Below, in pieces: positions 1 to 9,868 of a DNA stretch of 64,000 bases. The notes beneath the pieces are model-generated. The model searched no databases. It was not told where the DNA came from and saw only the letters and a program-made list of their open reading frames with translations. The translations under genes and the position numbers were made by a program. Origin of the DNA: CAZEDK01 sp964511025 (GTDB taxonomy: Bacteria > Patescibacteriota > Gracilibacteria > UBA1369 > GWF2-33-10); contig CAZEDK010000001.1 of the NCBI GenBank assembly GCA_964511025.1, positions 1-64,000 on the forward strand, given 5' to 3'. The stretch's first letter is position 1; every line of letters starts with the position of its first letter.

Positions 1-1035
1 GAAAATGCATCTTCTTTCTTAGCTTTATCCGAAAACCACTTTCTTTTTAGTATACTACTTGGAAACACATACCACTTAAGCCTGAGACCGGGTGAAAAAT
101 TGATAAAGGAAATGGGTGGACTAAATAAATGGATGAACTGGAAAAAACCTATACTTACAGACTCAGGAGGTTTTCAAGTTTTTTCACTTGGGAGAGCCAA
201 TGAAAGAGGATTGAAGCTAAAAGCACCTAGAATAATAAACGATGGAGTTGAATTTTATTCACACCTAGATGGATCAAAGCATTTTCTAACACCAGAAAAA
301 GCAATTGAAATACAAACTGATCTTGGCAGTGATATCATGATGGCATTTGATGAATGTAGTCCTGCTGACGCTTCAAAGGCTTACGCAAAAGAAGCAATGA
401 ATAGAACACATGATTGGATACTGCGTTGTATAGAAAAACACAAAACATTAGCTAAAAAAGAAGAAACAATAGGAGTTCTTTTCCCAATCGCTCAAGGAGT
501 TATATTTGATGATTTGAGAATTGAATCAACAAAATTCATGGCAGAATTAGATCTACCGGGTATAGCTATTGGCGGCTTAAGTGTTGGAGAGACAAAGGAA
601 CAAATGTATCACACTCTTGATATCATCAATCCATATTTACCAAAAGAAAAACCGCGCTACTTAATGGGAGTTGGAACTCCTGAAGATCTTCTTAATAGCG
701 TAGAAAGAGGCATAGACATGTTTGACTGCGTACTACCAACAAGACTTGCACGTCATGGTACTGCATTCACAAAATTTGGGAAAATTAATCTGAAAAATGA
801 AAAATATAAAAAAGAAGAAAAACCTATAGATGATACTTGTACATGCAATATCTGCAAAAACTACTCTCTCAGCTACATAAGACATCTTATGACAGAAAAG
901 GAAATCTTGGGCATAAGATTAATGACAACACACAATTTGCACTTTTTATTAAATTTGATGAAAGACATAAGGGAGAGTATTATAAATGGGAATTTTCAAA
1001 AATTTAAAAAAGATTTTTTATCTAGTTTTCTTTAG
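1..1035 (+). CDS. tgt: Queuine tRNA-ribosyltransferase (5' end outside window)
   Basis: Exchanges guanine-34 for a queuosine precursor (preQ1 in most bacteria) in tRNAs with GUN anticodons. The frame is open from base 1, and the family motif LGNTYHLSLRPG lies at bases 58-93, upstream of the first possible start (TTG at 100). The gene therefore begins before the window; 344 codons are visible of a family length near 370-380. Visible signatures are DSGGFQVFSLG, DECSPAD, GGLSVGE, the nucleophile region DMFDCVLPTR, and a zinc site CTCNICKNYSLSYIRH. Its TAG stop directly abuts the nadB ATG with no spacer, so the two are probably co-transcribed. No queuosine biosynthesis gene is visible, so the substrate may be salvaged (inference). 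Confidence 0.96.
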   Translation, partial: ENASSFLALSENHFLFSILLGNTYHLSLRPGEKLIKEMGGLNKWMNWKKPILTDSGGFQVFSLGRANERGLKLKAPRIINDGVEFYSHLDGSKHFLTPEKAIEIQTDLGSDIMMAFDECSPADASKAYAKEAMNRTHDWILRCIEKHKTLAKKEETIGVLFPIAQGVIFDDLRIESTKFMAELDLPGIAIGGLSVGETKEQMYHTLDIINPYLPKEKPRYLMGVGTPEDLLNSVERGIDMFDCVLPTRLARHGTAFTKFGKINLKNEKYKKEEKPIDDTCTCNICKNYSLSYIRHLMTEKEILGIRLMTTHNLHFLLNLMKDIRESIINGNFQKFKKDFLSSFL

Positions 1036-2568
1036 ATGAACTTCATAGTTATCGGCTCCGGAATTGCTGGTCTTAATTTTGCACTCAAGGCATCAAAGCT
1101 CGGCAAAGTTTTAATAATTACAAAAAAAGAAGCTGTTGATGCTGGCACTAACTATGCGCAAGGAGGAATCGCTGGTGTTCTTGGCAATTATGACAGTTTT
1201 GAAAAACATATTGAAGATACTCTCAAGGCAGGTAGCTATCATAATAATAAAAAAGCAGTAAGATTCATGGTAAAAAAAGCTCCAAAAGCTATTATGGATC
1301 TCATTGAATATGGTGTTAATTTCGCGAGTCACAATGGAGAAATACTACTCACAAGAGAAGGTGGGCACTGCGAGAGAAGAATTGCTTTTGTTGGAGATTA
1401 TACCGGAAAAGAAATTGAAGAAATTTTACTGAAAAACGTCAAAACAAACAAAAATATTAAAATACTTGAACACAGTCTTGCCACGGAATTAATTATAGAA
1501 AAAAATCAATGCCTTGGAGTGAAATTTATTAATAATAAACAAATAAAAGAAGTATTTGCTGAAATTACCGTAATTGCTACAGGTGGTTGTGGTCAGGTTT
1601 ATGAACACACAACTAATCCTGAAATTTCTACCGGCGACGGACTTGCTATCGCTTATCATACAAATCTAAAATACAAAACTAAGATTAAATTTAAGGATTT
1701 GGAGTTCATACAATTTCATCCAACAGCTTTCAATTTTTTGGGAGAAGCCAAATTTCTCATATCTGAAGCTGTAAGAGGAGAAGGGGCATATTTGAAAAAT
1801 AAAGAAGCTAAACGATTTATGCTAAAAATTCATAAACTTGCCGAACTTGCGCCTAGAGATATAGTCGCTCAAAGCATTTATAAAGAATCAAAAAAAGGAC
1901 AAGTTTACCTGGACATTAGACATAAAAATAAGATGGAAACAAAAATTCGTTTTCCTCAAATTTATAAATATTTAAAAAATTATGGATTTGATTTGACAAA
2001 GGATTTAATTCCCATCAGTCCCGCAGCTCATTATTGCTGTGGTGGAATAAAAGTAAATTTAAAAGGAGAAACTGGAGTCAAAAATTTATACGCCTTTGGA
2101 GAGGTCACTTGCACCGGTGTACATGGCGCAAATAGACTTGCCTCAAATTCACTGGTTGAAGCCTTGGTTTTTTCCAGTGAAATACTCAACAATATCAATT
2201 TGTCTAATTTCAAAAAAGACACGAAATTTTCAATAAAAAACACTGAAGAAAAATATTGCAAATTGAATAAAAAAACTGCTCAAGCTTTAAACTTAATACA
2301 AAAAGAATTGAAAGCAACAATGTGGAATTACACTGGAATTGTAAGGACTCAAGCTGAACTGAAGCAAGCAAAAGAAAAGATTAGTCATCTACTAACAGCA
2401 TTAGATACAATTAAAACAGAAATTAATGCAGTTAATGAAAAACTGACAGAAACCGAAAATTTATTAATAACAGCTAAATTAATTACAGAAGCGGCATTTA
2501 AGAGAAAGAAAAGTTTGGGAGGACATCTTAGGGTCTTGGTAAAAAATAAGATACCTAAATTGTGCTAG
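1036..2568 (+). CDS. nadB: L-aspartate oxidase with repeat-derived C-terminus
   Basis: FAD enzyme that oxidises L-aspartate to iminoaspartate, the first step of de novo NAD synthesis. Seen: N-terminal dinucleotide fold (GSGIAGLNFAL), the AQGGIAGV and DTLKAGSYH region, EGGHCERRI, IQFHPTAF, EAVRGEGAYL, SPAAHYCCGGI, GEVTCTGVHGANRLASNS, and a C-terminal helical domain. At 510 residues it is slightly shorter than the E. coli enzyme (about 540). The family's conserved ending (GGHYR.DYP-like) is cut after GGHL, and the last 12 or so residues, RVLVKNKIPKLC, are encoded by a 160-bp repeat beginning at 2531 that also supplies the TAG stop. No nadA or nadC lies in the window. The assignment is firm; activity of the altered C-terminus is unknown. 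Confidence 0.94.
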   Translation: MNFIVIGSGIAGLNFALKASKLGKVLIITKKEAVDAGTNYAQGGIAGVLGNYDSFEKHIEDTLKAGSYHNNKKAVRFMVKKAPKAIMDLIEYGVNFASHNGEILLTREGGHCERRIAFVGDYTGKEIEEILLKNVKTNKNIKILEHSLATELIIEKNQCLGVKFINNKQIKEVFAEITVIATGGCGQVYEHTTNPEISTGDGLAIAYHTNLKYKTKIKFKDLEFIQFHPTAFNFLGEAKFLISEAVRGEGAYLKNKEAKRFMLKIHKLAELAPRDIVAQSIYKESKKGQVYLDIRHKNKMETKIRFPQIYKYLKNYGFDLTKDLIPISPAAHYCCGGIKVNLKGETGVKNLYAFGEVTCTGVHGANRLASNSLVEALVFSSEILNNINLSNFKKDTKFSIKNTEEKYCKLNKKTAQALNLIQKELKATMWNYTGIVRTQAELKQAKEKISHLLTALDTIKTEINAVNEKLTETENLLITAKLITEAAFKRKKSLGGHLRVLVKNKIPKLC

Positions 2569-2690
2569 ATTTTGTTTTAGATTCTTTTGTTCAAATACAG
2601 GAGTTTATCGAGATAAATGACTGGATTTGCAACAAAGAAAATAAAGCTAAAGATAGTGCAAGGTAGGTGTTTTATTTTTTGCCAAGACCC
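2531..2690 (+). mobile_element. 160-bp MITE-like element, copy 1
   Basis: Starts GGGTCTTGGTAAAAAATAAG and ends TTATTTTTTGCCAAGACCC. The two ends form an imperfect inverted repeat of about 39 bp. It is flanked on both sides by TTA, consistent with a 3-bp target duplication. Copies of the same length lie at 32484-32643 (inverted) and 62878-63037. It encodes no protein of its own. Here it sits between the convergent nadB and prfA, supplies the nadB stop, and its right-hand TTA is the prfA stop codon (TAA on the minus strand). The long hairpin could act as a bidirectional terminator (inference). Confidence 0.85.
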
Positions 2691-3755
2691 TTATAGAGTC
2701 CCAGCCATCTTCTTCGCCTGTTCTTCCATCCTAAGACTTTCAACTATATCTGTAAAATCTCCATCCATGATGCCAACAATATTATTCCAGCTCTTCTGAA
2801 TCCTATGATCTGTCACTCGATCTTGCGGAAAATTATAAGTTCTAATTTTGTCACTTCTATCACCTGATCCAATCGAAGCAAGCCTTATATCGCCCATTTC
2901 TTTTTGTCTTTTTTCTTCTTCAAGCGCGTACAACTTTGCTCTGAGTACAGACATAGCTTTTTCTTTATTCTTCAACTGGGATCTGTCTTCTTGACAATTC
3001 ACAACTATTCCAGATGGTATATGAGTGATGCGAACTGCGGATTCTGTTTTATTCACATGCTGCCCTCCAGCTCCAGAAGCTCGAAAAACATCTACACGCA
3101 ACTCTTTATCATCTATTTTGAGATCAAAATCTTCCACTTCAGGCATTGTAACAACTGATATGGCGGAAGTATGAATACGACCCTGACTTTCTGTAGTAGG
3201 TACTCTTTGCACACGATGTACTCCTGCCTCATATTTCATCAAACTATAAGCACCCTGACCAATTACACGAAAAATCAATTCCTTAATTCCTTTTTCAGCC
3301 TCACTTTTTTCAATAATTTCAGTTTTGTAAGCTTTTTCATCTATAAAGCGCAAATATGCTCTACTTAATTCTTCTGCAAAAAGATTAGCTTCATCTCCAC
3401 CTGTACCTGGTCTAATTTCAACAATACAATTCTTATCATCATTGGGATCTTTTGGTAAAAGTTCAATTTTTAAATTTTCTTCAAGTTTTTCTTTTTTTGA
3501 TTTGCATTCATCAAGTTCTCCATGAGCAAGCTCAATCATATCTTTATCCTTTTCATTTGATAAAATTTCGTATGCTTCGTTTATTTGAGAATTAACTTTT
3601 TTTAGTTTTCTATATAAACTTACAATATTTTCAAGTTCTTTTCTTTTACGCATCAAATCGGTATATTTACTTTGATTTGACACAATATTAGGATCACAAA
3701 GCTGCTTTTCAATTGATTCAAATTCCTCTTCGATCTTTGCAAGTTTATCAAGCAT
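2691..3755 (-). CDS. prfA: Peptide chain release factor 1
   Basis: Recognises UAA and UAG in the ribosomal A site and triggers peptide release. The catalytic GGQ loop is in [11 protein letters not shown] (Gln at about residue 232). An N-terminal helical domain and the RF superfamily core ([16 protein letters not shown]) are visible, and the length, 354 residues, is typical. I chose the ATG at 3755 ([11 protein letters not shown]), where the family alignment begins; an in-frame ATG at 3782 would add nine residues. The stop codon is the TTA target duplication of the adjacent 160-bp repeat. It lies downstream of prmC, whose product methylates this GGQ glutamine. Confidence 0.96.
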   Translation of the reverse strand: MLDKLAKIEEEFESIEKQLCDPNIVSNQSKYTDLMRKRKELENIVSLYRKLKKVNSQINEAYEILSNEKDKDMIELAHGELDECKSKKEKLEENLKIELLPKDPNDDKNCIVEIRPGTGGDEANLFAEELSRAYLRFIDEKAYKTEIIEKSEAEKGIKELIFRVIGQGAYSLMKYEAGVHRVQRVPTTESQGRIHTSAISVVTMPEVEDFDLKIDDKELRVDVFRASGAGGQHVNKTESAVRITHIPSGIVVNCQEDRSQLKNKEKAMSVLRAKLYALEEEKRQKEMGDIRLASIGSGDRSDKIRTYNFPQDRVTDHRIQKSWNNIVGIMDGDFTDIVESLRMEEQAKKMAGTL

Positions 3756-3813
3756 GGTAAAAATTATTCTAAAAAAATTCACTTATAAGTGGCATATAAA
3801 AATTACAAAAAAG

Positions 3814-4089
3814 TTAAACTATTGAAAACACTTCTTCTGGATTTAATTGTTTTAATTTGAAATAAACATTATCAGGAGCGATGTCAATATCTTTACTCCA
3901 AGATATAGCATAGCTTTGTGAGTCAATATATACATTTTCAAATGGAACGGTAGAATCCCAAAGTTTAAATATTCCTTTGTGAGCTAAGTGTGATAAGTCT
4001 ACTTCTCCTTGTATGCCATCATCATATTTTACCCAAATTTTATATTTAGTTTTAACTTTTACTGAAATTGGTCTTGCAATTTTAAACAT
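3814..4089 (-). CDS. DUF2442 domain protein
   Basis: A 91-residue protein matching my recollection of DUF2442: a short beta-rich fold with YDDGIQGEVDLSHLAHKGIF in the middle and a DIAPDNVYFKL ending. These proteins are often near toxin-like genes, but no partner is visible here. I prefer the ATG at 4089, which follows an A/G-rich stretch and matches the family start (MFKIARPISVKV). An upstream ATG at 4143 would overlap prmC by 17 bases. It lies between prmC and prfA on the same strand and is probably co-transcribed. Function unknown. Confidence 0.7.
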   Translation of the reverse strand: MFKIARPISVKVKTKYKIWVKYDDGIQGEVDLSHLAHKGIFKLWDSTVPFENVYIDSQSYAISWSKDIDIAPDNVYFKLKQLNPEEVFSIV

Positions 4090-4126
4090 AATACTTTTGA
4101 TAACGTCAAAATTTACTGTAGCAAAA

Positions 4127-4981
4127 TTAGAAGAAAAGCACAACTCCCCTATCCATTCCTGCTAAGTCTTTATAAAAACTATATTTGTAATTTGGCAATT
4201 TTTCTTTAATCAATTTTTCAAAAACATCTTTTTGATTATCTCCAAACTCAAAAGCCGCAATATCAAATCTTATATTTTGCATTTGATCAAATAATTTTCT
4301 ATATAAATCCAGCCCATCATCTCCAGAAAATAACGCAAGATTTGGCTCGTATTTTTTTACCGATTCTTGAACAAAATTATTATTCATCCTGCCAATATAT
4401 GGAAGATTGGCAATCAAAATATTTATTTTCGGCAAAGAGTTAAAATTTAACAAATCGCTTTTTTTAATTTCACAAAGATCATCTAATTCAAACTTTGCGA
4501 CATTGATTTTTGCAACCGCCAAAGCATCATCAGATATATCAGTTAGAAAAAAATTTAAATTCTCTCTTTTTACTTCTTTTTTCAGCAATTCCACAATCAA
4601 AGTAATCCCAATACATGCAGATCCTGTTGCAACATCATAAACTAAAAATTGACCATTATCTGCCAACAACTCATCACTTATCATTTTCAAAACTACTTCA
4701 ACTAAACATTCAGTTTCTGGACGAGGAATTAAAACTCTCTCGTCAACATAAAACTCTCTTCCATAAAATTCTTTTTTATGAAAAACATAAGCAATTGGAT
4801 ACCCATCTAGTATCTTATGCCAAATTGAATTATATTGCTCTAAAAAATCGGAAGAAATTTCAAATTCGCTATGAGCAATAAGAAAACTTCTTTCTTTATT
4901 CAAAAAATATGATAATAAAATTTCTGCTTCAAGTAATTTACCTGCAGCTTTTGCTAAAAGTAATAAATCTCTAATTTTCAT
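4127..4981 (-). CDS. prmC: Release factor glutamine N5-methyltransferase
   Basis: Methylates the glutamine of the GGQ motif of release factors using S-adenosylmethionine. Seen: N-terminal helical substrate domain, PRPETE (about residues 87-92), and the SAM-binding motif YDVATGSACIGI (about 115-126). The catalytic motif is NLPY at residues 192-195, not the usual NPPY. The backbone-contacting Asn, the second Pro and the Tyr are kept, so activity is still likely. Length, 284 residues, is normal. Two genes downstream on the same strand is its substrate gene, prfA. Confidence 0.92.
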   Translation of the reverse strand: MKIRDLLLLAKAAGKLLEAEILLSYFLNKERSFLIAHSEFEISSDFLEQYNSIWHKILDGYPIAYVFHKKEFYGREFYVDERVLIPRPETECLVEVVLKMISDELLADNGQFLVYDVATGSACIGITLIVELLKKEVKRENLNFFLTDISDDALAVAKINVAKFELDDLCEIKKSDLLNFNSLPKINILIANLPYIGRMNNNFVQESVKKYEPNLALFSGDDGLDLYRKLFDQMQNIRFDIAAFEFGDNQKDVFEKLIKEKLPNYKYSFYKDLAGMDRGVVLFF

Positions 4982-5005
4982 AATGATCTTGGCAAAAAAT
5001 AAAAA

Positions 5006-7087
5006 CTACTTTGTTTTTACTTTTGGATTTGCAGCGGCATTATGTTCTGTTTCTATAGTATTATCAACTTCTTGTTCTTGTGTATCCGATGAATAATCTT
5101 GAAATCTAATAGCAATTAGAAAATCCGCTAAATCTGAAAGCACAACACTCGTTGACATTGCTTTTTCATCAATAATCAAATCGTAAGCCAAAGCTGTTTC
5201 ATTATCATATTTACCACTATATGGTATTCCACTGTAAACACTTGTATCAAAACTAAACAACCTAAAATCTTTATCATCTAAGGATTTTAATCCTTGAATT
5301 TCTAACCCTTCATTACGAAAAGCTTTATAAACAGACTCAATAATCGTTGCAGGATTAACCCTTTTTGCACCCTGATTGACATTACCATCAAGACTATTTA
5401 AGTATCTTTCAAGCTCACTGAGATCACTTTGCTTAGATAAATAATTTTGATAAGCCATATCAAAATCAGTATCTGCAAATTTATATTCAGATGATTCCAA
5501 AAATCGCAAAATATTTTCAAATTCTTCAATGGAAGTTTTGTAATTAAGCATTTGCTCATCAGTAATATAGTCATTAAGATCATTTAAAGTAAGACTAGCT
5601 TCAAGGTTTAATCTTTTGGCTGTTTCCAAAGTTTTATCCGCTTCAATTACATTATCCTTAATAAGCGTTACAATTGATGTCAGGATTTTAATATACTGTT
5701 CAACAAAATCAATTGCATAAAGAGAATAATTTGGATCCGACTCTGCAATTGTCAAAATTTTGGATTTTAAAGTAAAATAAGCTTCCCAAAAGCTCAAATC
5801 ATAAAAACTAAAATATTTAATATAAAGATCATCTAAAGCATCTTTATGAAACACAAGTTCTTTCAATGCATCCTTATCAATAGAATCAGTGTTAGCTAAT
5901 ATAATTTTTATTTTATTTTGATATATTTGAAAACTATCTTTCCCCTGCCTAATATCTCCCTTCTGAAGCAATTCAAAAACTTCAAACAGTCTCAATCTTT
6001 CTCTTTTGAGTTTTGGCATCAAATCTGAAGGATTCATTTTCAAAGATAAACTCTCATCTAAAAATACATTTTTCAGCTGATAATTACTGGTATTTGGCAA
6101 AGTATCATAAAAAAGAAGCACGTAATTTGTCAGCAATTTTGCGGTCAAATCGGCATCAATAGACTTCAAGGTATCAATAGAAGCTTTGAACTGATCGACA
6201 TTTCGATCCAGCAAGAATAATGAAAAAAAATACGCCATCTTCTGGGTAATATAAGTTTTTTCTGAAATAGAAATAACATCAAAGATCTTTTTAATATCCA
6301 AAAATTTATCATTTATTTTGTCTTTTACAGTTAGATCAAAAACCGCCAACGCATCATTTGCCTTATTATTATATTTAACTTTTAGATCGCTATGATTTTG
6401 AATTGAATCTTTCATCCATTTATTTTCTGACTGATCATCAATACTAATAAAATTAGTTGTATACGATTCATCTACAAATTGAATAGACTCCAAATAACTC
6501 AATGCAGAATAAAAAGTCGGGTTTTTTTTACTTTCAACATAAATCGAATGATTAATAGATAGCGCATCTTCTACAGCACCCTTCAAACCCACAATGAACG
6601 CTCCATTATTTGTTTCATAAATAGTATTTGCTGTTTCAACAAAAACTTGAAAATCCAAATAACTATTATCGACAAAAAGATCCCCTTTCAACAGTTCAAT
6701 TGATATTATTTTATTTAAATAATCAATACTATTAACTTTGATTTCTGTATTTTCATTAAGCGACAAAAGGCCATAATTATCAAAAAATAGATTTGCAACA
6801 GTATCGGCATTCGTAGCTAAATATGCACTACTACTGAGTGAATCAATTGTATTAATAGCTTTGTATTGTTCTTTCTCTAGCACTTTCATCTCAATAGATG
6901 TTCCTCTCACAAAAGACAATTCAAGTCCATTTCGTGCAAAAAAATCATTTGTATGAGCTTTTTGCTGCGAAAACGCAAAAAACAAACTAAGAGCAAAAAC
7001 AAATAAAGCCGGCACAAATACTTTCAGTAAATGCGCAAATGGTACTAGTTGCCAAAAATTAATTTTTTGATTTGTTGTTAATTCCAT
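5006..7087 (-). CDS. FecR-like domain membrane protein, large extracellular part
   Basis: A 693-residue protein of unknown function. One membrane segment is predicted at about residues 18-40 (FVPALFVFALSLFFAFS). It is followed by a FecR-like beta region (LNENTEIKVNSIDYLNKIIS, then LLKGDLFVDNS and NGAFIVGLKG) at about 110-190. In the known family this fold senses signals or is found in surface proteins. The remaining 450 residues are mostly helical with no family I recognise, and the tail is polar. The N-terminal plan resembles the 522-residue protein at 28011-29579. The gene ends 24 bases before prmC, so it heads the prmC-prfA unit, and a good promoter lies just upstream at 7115-7143. Confidence 0.65.
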   Translation of the reverse strand: MELTTNQKINFWQLVPFAHLLKVFVPALFVFALSLFFAFSQQKAHTNDFFARNGLELSFVRGTSIEMKVLEKEQYKAINTIDSLSSSAYLATNADTVANLFFDNYGLLSLNENTEIKVNSIDYLNKIISIELLKGDLFVDNSYLDFQVFVETANTIYETNNGAFIVGLKGAVEDALSINHSIYVESKKNPTFYSALSYLESIQFVDESYTTNFISIDDQSENKWMKDSIQNHSDLKVKYNNKANDALAVFDLTVKDKINDKFLDIKKIFDVISISEKTYITQKMAYFFSLFLLDRNVDQFKASIDTLKSIDADLTAKLLTNYVLLFYDTLPNTSNYQLKNVFLDESLSLKMNPSDLMPKLKRERLRLFEVFELLQKGDIRQGKDSFQIYQNKIKIILANTDSIDKDALKELVFHKDALDDLYIKYFSFYDLSFWEAYFTLKSKILTIAESDPNYSLYAIDFVEQYIKILTSIVTLIKDNVIEADKTLETAKRLNLEASLTLNDLNDYITDEQMLNYKTSIEEFENILRFLESSEYKFADTDFDMAYQNYLSKQSDLSELERYLNSLDGNVNQGAKRVNPATIIESVYKAFRNEGLEIQGLKSLDDKDFRLFSFDTSVYSGIPYSGKYDNETALAYDLIIDEKAMSTSVVLSDLADFLIAIRFQDYSSDTQEQEVDNTIETEHNAAANPKVKTK

Positions 7088-7114
7088 TTTTTAATCTACA
7101 GCTAAAATCTCTCC

Positions 7115-9192
<2,078 letters not shown>

Positions 9193-9250
9193 TTAATATC
9201 AATCGTTTTTTAGTTTGAATAAATTAATTAGCTCCAAAAACAACCCATCC

Positions 9251-9331
9251 CCGACCCTTCCCTTGAAATGGAAGGGAGATTAATATCTGTATTAGAAGTC
9301 CCTCCATTTCAATGGAGAGATTTAGGGTCGG
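9251..9331. repeat. 81-bp imperfect palindrome between ligA and the unknown cluster
   Basis: Outer arms CCGACCCT and AGGGTCGG are perfect inverted repeats. Inner arms share TTGAAATGGA on opposite strands (CTTGAAATGGAAGGGAG on the left; the reverse of CTCCATTTCAATGGAG on the right). This is a long hairpin of the mobile palindromic-repeat type. It sits in the 213-base divergent gap between ligA and the gene at 9403. No other copy of this exact sequence is visible in the window. Confidence 0.7.
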
Positions 9332-9373
9332 TTATTTTCACCTACCACAAAGCTAGCAAAATTTCTTCAAAAA

Positions 9374-9382
9374 TGGTAGAAT
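9374..9382 (+). promoter_or_regulatory. Possible extended -10 promoter of the unknown cluster
   Basis: TGGTAGAAT lies about 20 bases before the ATG at 9403. No convincing -35 element is visible, so this rests on the extended -10 alone. Confidence 0.35.
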
Positions 9383-9402
9383 AAAAAGATTTTTTTAAAA
9401 TT

Positions 9403-9858
9403 ATGACAGACACAATAATCAATCCATTAACACATCAAAAAAGACTGTATACGAAAGATTACACTCCTCTTAATGACTTATATGATCCAAAAACAAATGA
9501 TTTGCCAATAAGTCCGGAGCTGCAAAGTATCGTAAATATACCGCCTGTAAATCCAAATGGAATAAACGAAACAGATCAAGAATATCTAAAAAAAGTAATG
9601 GATATGATTGATACGAGAAAAATAAATTTGCTTGCCCCTAGAACGCTACTGAACATAGATATTTATGAAAAATTAGACCCCCAACAGGAACTAAAAGTTG
9701 ATATGAACACCCAAGCTCTCATGGCAAGACTAAGAGAAATTCATACGCTTTGGCAACTTGATGAAGTTTTCACTTATCAAATACAAAATTTAATTGCCTC
9801 GGTTCGAGATATCAAATCAAGAGTTGAAGAGGATTGTGGAGATGTTTACGTCATTTAA
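9403..9858 (+). CDS. Hypothetical protein, first gene of unknown cluster
   Basis: A 151-residue soluble protein that I do not recognise. There is no signal peptide or membrane segment. The N-terminal 60 residues are polar and probably extended, with several prolines (LPISPELQ, NIPPVNPNG). The C-terminal half is predicted helical (ALMARLREIHTLWQLDEVFTYQ). It ends 10 bases before the next gene, so they are likely co-transcribed. It resembles the last small gene of the cluster (16985-17467) only in size and position. Confidence 0.6.
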   Translation: MTDTIINPLTHQKRLYTKDYTPLNDLYDPKTNDLPISPELQSIVNIPPVNPNGINETDQEYLKKVMDMIDTRKINLLAPRTLLNIDIYEKLDPQQELKVDMNTQALMARLREIHTLWQLDEVFTYQIQNLIASVRDIKSRVEEDCGDVYVI

Positions 9859-9868
9859 AACAATATAA

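Noticed and set aside
2617..2799. Plus-strand 60-codon frame over the MITE and prfA end
   Set aside because: It lies in the MITE and antisense to prfA, and shows no family resemblance.
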